Shown here piece by piece: positions 60,673-64,000 of a stretch of DNA of 64,000 nt. The stretch spans positions 11,331,597-11,395,596 of the forward strand of contig NC_063446.1 of NCBI RefSeq assembly GCF_020379485.1, given 5' to 3'. The DNA comes from Brassica napus (Eukaryota > Streptophyta > Magnoliopsida > Brassicales > Brassicaceae). The first letter of the stretch is position 1. Every line of letters begins with the position of its first letter. A program made the position numbers and the translations under genes. The notes beneath the pieces were generated by a model, which was not told the origin of the DNA, searched no databases, and saw only the letters and a list, made by a program, of their open reading frames with translations.

Positions 60673-60976
60673 GAACAGCGTTATTTAAATCGAATACTAG
60701 CTTCATAAGTGGGACTCTAAGCTCAGGTTTAGGAATGCTTTGTTAGGCGGACGATAATTATTCTATCAATCATATCTCCGGACAATAATTATGTTTTGTT
60801 TGTTTGGTGCAAGTCTTTGCATTGCTTGTTATTCTATTGAAATCTTGAATGTAATGCTAAGAAAATATGAATCATAAAGTAACATGTAATGTAAAACATA
60901 AATTATGAAAATAATTGTTTTCGACAACAACCGAAAAAACGAAGGAAAAGATAGGGTTATGATTCTCTTCTGTTGT

Positions 60977-61929
60977 CTAATCTTGCTGGATGTGAACCAA
61001 GCTTGGAACATAACTAAAGATGAATGGCGGGAAATCTAGATGCATTGATTGAACATAAGGCGTTTCTGTGTAAGAGTCAAAGTCCTCTCCGAAAGTGTAC
61101 ACCATGCTACGAATCCAAGGACATGAATCACAGCACAAGACCACCTTCTTCTCTTCGTCCACCATAAAACTTTGAAAACGACGGTCAATTGCCTGGAAAT
61201 CCACTTTAAAGGATTTGCTCCACGATAGCACTACTGCATCATTATCAATTTTATCGCTCACCCATACTTGCATCTTGTTTGAAACAAAGCAATGCATACT
61301 TAACACTGAGAGTTGTTCTTCTCTAACAACTGATAGAGACGTGATAGAAGGAGGATTTTTTGGCAGGGAGAAACGTTTAAATCTCTCTGTCGTAAAATCA
61401 AAACTGAGTACAATTCTTTTGTTCCTGAAAATTCTATCCTCAGCAAGCCAGAAAGTATTTCCCTGTGAAGACACCTGATTTGGCAGTGTGAGCTTGCAGT
61501 CGAGTGCAATGTCATCACGAACCCTCCATGAATCAGAGCCAAACTCATAGATTTCAGACGTATTGTTTAGTTGGAAATCGTGCCGGCACCTCAAGATTTT
61601 GTAGCTATGGTAAGATTTGTTCTTCTGGTATCCTAGAGCAAAGTTAGAGGAATAACCAGTAGTTTTGGGATGGATCCACCTGGTTTCTCCCAAACATGGA
61701 TTCCACACAACGAGTCTATTGTTATTGGTGAAGCACAACAACAAACCGCCGCAATGTAACACTTGGGTTATATCCACTTGTTCTAAATTAGAATGGAGGC
61801 CAACTGCACCCTTAACCTCTATAAAGAGTTCCATCGTCTGCAAGTAGATCGCAACCGACATAGAGTTGTTGCCGGAACCCTACAGAGTATTTCTTCTAAC
61901 AAATCCGGTGTAAGATCAGATATCATCAT
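60977..61929 (-). pseudogene. F-box/FBA gene with internal deletion and frameshift
   Basis: A different F-box subfamily from the three copies above. From ATG 61929 the F-box is read as [20 protein letters not shown] and STCRRWNSL, then stops at TAG near 61825. In another frame an FBA domain starts abruptly (GAVGLHSNLEQVDITQVLHC, LVVWNPCLGETRWI) and is open to the stop at 60977 (MQVWVSDKI, FPPFIFSYVPSLVHI). Compared with family members the roughly 40-50 residues that normally link F-box and FBA are missing, so a deletion that broke the frame is the simplest reading. The 294-codon frame starting at 61861 could give an FBA-only protein. It is convergent with the helicase gene, 304 bp away. Confidence 0.75.
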
Positions 61930-62752
61930 TATTTCTCTCCCAAGCAAGAAAAGAACGAGTAGCAAAACAAGAAACTAGGGTTTTGATTTTCTCTGCATTT
62001 ATGGCCCTTGAGCCAATCTTGTTATTATGATGTATATAAAAATGTAAACACATCCGCTAAAAAGCTACTAATTCCTTTTCCTATGTGGATTCTGTACGAC
62101 AAGTTCTAATTTACTTGAGTTTTTATTTACACTGGGTTATATAATTTACAAATTTCATTGTTTTTTATTTAAACTAAGACCCAAACTAACCCCACAATTC
62201 TAAAACTACAAAACATATTAAATAGAGAGAATGGTTCAATTACAGAATCTATATGATCCCACTCCAACACCTGGTTTACGGATAGTCAGACCTTTGTACC
62301 TGAGGAAGCTAAGCTACAAGCCCACTCACACAGTTAGGCATTGGAATAAAATCCTTGATCGAAATCCAGACCGAATCCAAACTAAAAATGAATTTTAATT
62401 TTTTTTGTTTGATTATAAGAGGTTGGTTGTAATTTCACAAAGTTTTTGAGTTACTTTTGCATGTGACTGAAGTTTGTGTATACTTTTGTGTTTAAAATCA
62501 AGTTTAAGTCATTTTTGATAAATTTTCTAAATATATAAGTCATAGATATCCGGATATCCGAAATATTTTGGATCAGATCGGGTTTGGTCTTTGATTCTTT
62601 AGATACCAATTTTTTTAACCCATTTGGATATTTAACTAGTTTATATTCGGTCGGATTCTATTCGGCTCTTTGGATTCAAGTTTTTTTTACCCAATCCTAT
62701 TTTATCATATAAAAAAAATGAAAGCATATTTCACAGAGATTATTTGATGAAA

Positions 62753-62798
<46 letters not shown>

Positions 62799-63151
62799 TG
62801 CCATATATTTTAGCTATTAAATCTCCATAAAAAAGATTGACATATTAATTTAAATTTTATAATATTGACTTATATAATTTGGTCACATATAAAAATTTCT
62901 TGAATGCTAAATTTTGAAGAAGAAAAATCCGTGTAAATGTTTGTATTAGTTCATATAAAAATAAGGTTATATTATTTAATTGTTTAATATTCCATTGAAT
63001 TTGTAAATTTAACGTATGAATAGTACAATTTCATCACATATTTTTTTTAACCCAAATATAAAAATTTGAAACTAAATTTACTTACAAATACATAAAGTCA
63101 GTCCACTAGGGCCTTGGACGCGAATCAATTGGCTTGTTGCGAACTCGTAGC
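61930..63151. other. Spacer with short ORF and AT microsatellite
   Basis: Upstream side of the broken F-box gene. A 55-codon frame starts at 62231 (MVQLQNLYDPTPTPGL and onward) with no recognised similarity. A degenerate GATATCCGGATATCC-type repeat lies at 62545-62660, and an (AT)n microsatellite with a poly(A) lead at 62751-62799. Nothing else seen. Confidence 0.45.
62760..62799. repeat. (AT)n microsatellite
   Basis: About 20 uninterrupted AT dinucleotides after an A-run. Confidence 0.95.
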
Positions 63152-63701
63152 TAGGCCTGAGACTTTTATCCGAGATTCGATCCGGATCCGATCCGAAAAT
63201 TCGGATATCCGGAGGGACCGAATCCGGATACCCGTAGGGACCGAATCCGGATCCGGATAGTAAAATGTTGGATCCGGATATCTTGATTTTTTAGTCCGGA
63301 TATCTGGATCCGTAAGTTTTATTAATAACTATTTCATAAACAGTAATATATAGAAACAGTAATATATAAAAACTAACTTTATTTAATATATTTTCATTTT
63401 ATAATAGTATATGTAAATTTTATGTAAATTTTGTAATATTATACATAGAAATAATTAAAATCATTATATAAATTATTTTTAATATTTTATATATATTAAT
63501 ATCATTTATTTATTTATTTTAAGGATCCAAATCCGGATCCGGATATCCGCCAGATATTACAATTTTTAGAAGGATATCCGACACCCGGATATCCGAGAAC
63601 CCCGGATTCGGATAATGATAGTAAAATTATGGATCCGCCGGATAAGGATCCAGATCCGGATACCTTAAAATTGTCTGAATACCCGATCCGTCTCATGCGT
63701 A
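63152..63701 (-). mobile_element. Palindromic hAT-like non-autonomous element, copy 2
   Basis: Same family as 7675-8221 but inverted. Its ends are TAGGCCTGAGAC and, inverted, TACGCATGAGAC. The flanking 8-bp repeat is CTCGTAGC (63144-63151) and CTCGTAAC (63702-63709), one mismatch. GGATCCGGATATCC words crowd both halves around an AT-rich core. No reading frame of its own. Confidence 0.72.
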
Positions 63702-64000
63702 CTCGTAACCATACTTGTGGACTATTGTGGGTAATAATGCACCCATTACCCATAATAATGTAATTTATCAAAATGTTCATGATTAAAAATGCTTGCGAAT
63801 GATTTTATATTTTTTTTTATTTTATAACTTCCACTATTCCACTAACGTTCATTCTATTTTTTAAAAAAAATGTATTCATAACATTTCCTGCGAGTTGCAC
63901 CCATTACCCATACTTGTTACAACCATAAGTGTCAGTTTACCTATTAAAATAAATATTTTGGTCATTTTGATCTTTGTGGACTATTTATGAAAAAAGAAAT
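63702..64000. other. Window end, no gene seen
   Basis: AT-rich. The phrase CACCCATTACCCATA occurs twice (63740 and 63899), about 160 bp apart. No gene recognised. Confidence 0.4.

Overview
This is plant nuclear DNA, almost certainly from a Brassicaceae and most likely Brassica or a close relative. The evidence is intron-containing genes with GT-AG borders, AT-rich spacers, Helitron, CACTA and LINE elements of the crucifer type, and a gene order that I recognise as the Arabidopsis interval At2g35880 to At2g35920. That order is read from protein similarity and memory, not from a search. The genus is an inference.

Layout. 1-8500: an intact TPX2/WVD2-like microtubule gene (minus strand, 3312-5306, nine exons) flanked by a Helitron, a fold-back element and a palindromic hAT-like element. 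8501-16636: a complete CACTA (En/Spm) transposon with matching terminal repeats, a TTT target duplication and two genes whose exons join in frame (TNPA-like, 439 aa; TNPD-like, 1142 aa). Its middle holds arrays of the same motifs found near its ends, plus telomere-like CCCGAAA islands. 16640-41240: a decayed, repeatedly duplicated module of F-box gene (plus strand) and calcium-dependent protein kinase (minus strand, CPK25-like). One F-box copy is open (27884-28990) and two are broken; three kinase copies are all broken. The module is invaded by a long-TIR element, a nearly complete LINE (21799-27834), MITEs and Helitrons. A SKP1-like fragment and a CSN1/FUS6-like pseudogene lie between kinase copies B and C. 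41876-42589: a two-exon gene like the Bet v 1-type allergen-associated proteins (At2g35900). 44554-45078 and 52514-53011: tandem copies of an ATL-type RING-H2 gene (ATL70-like), separated by two inserted elements, one a Helitron carrying pieces of an N-carbamoylputrescine amidase gene. 56331-60672: an intact 15-exon DExH-box RNA helicase. 60977-61929: a broken F-box/FBA gene. The right end repeats the palindromic hAT-like element of the left side in opposite orientation.

The intact host genes (WVD2-like, allergen-associated protein, two RING-H2 proteins, DExH helicase, probably one F-box gene) are unrelated single genes held together by ancestry, not an operon or pathway. A secondary theme is ubiquitin ligation: F-box loci, a SKP1-like fragment, a CSN1-like fragment and RING-H2 genes all occur here, most of them as relics.

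The most notable item is the apparently complete CACTA element with its unusual internal repeat island. Paralogous copies inside the window also provide empty sites for several insertions, giving direct before-and-after evidence for the elements' ends.
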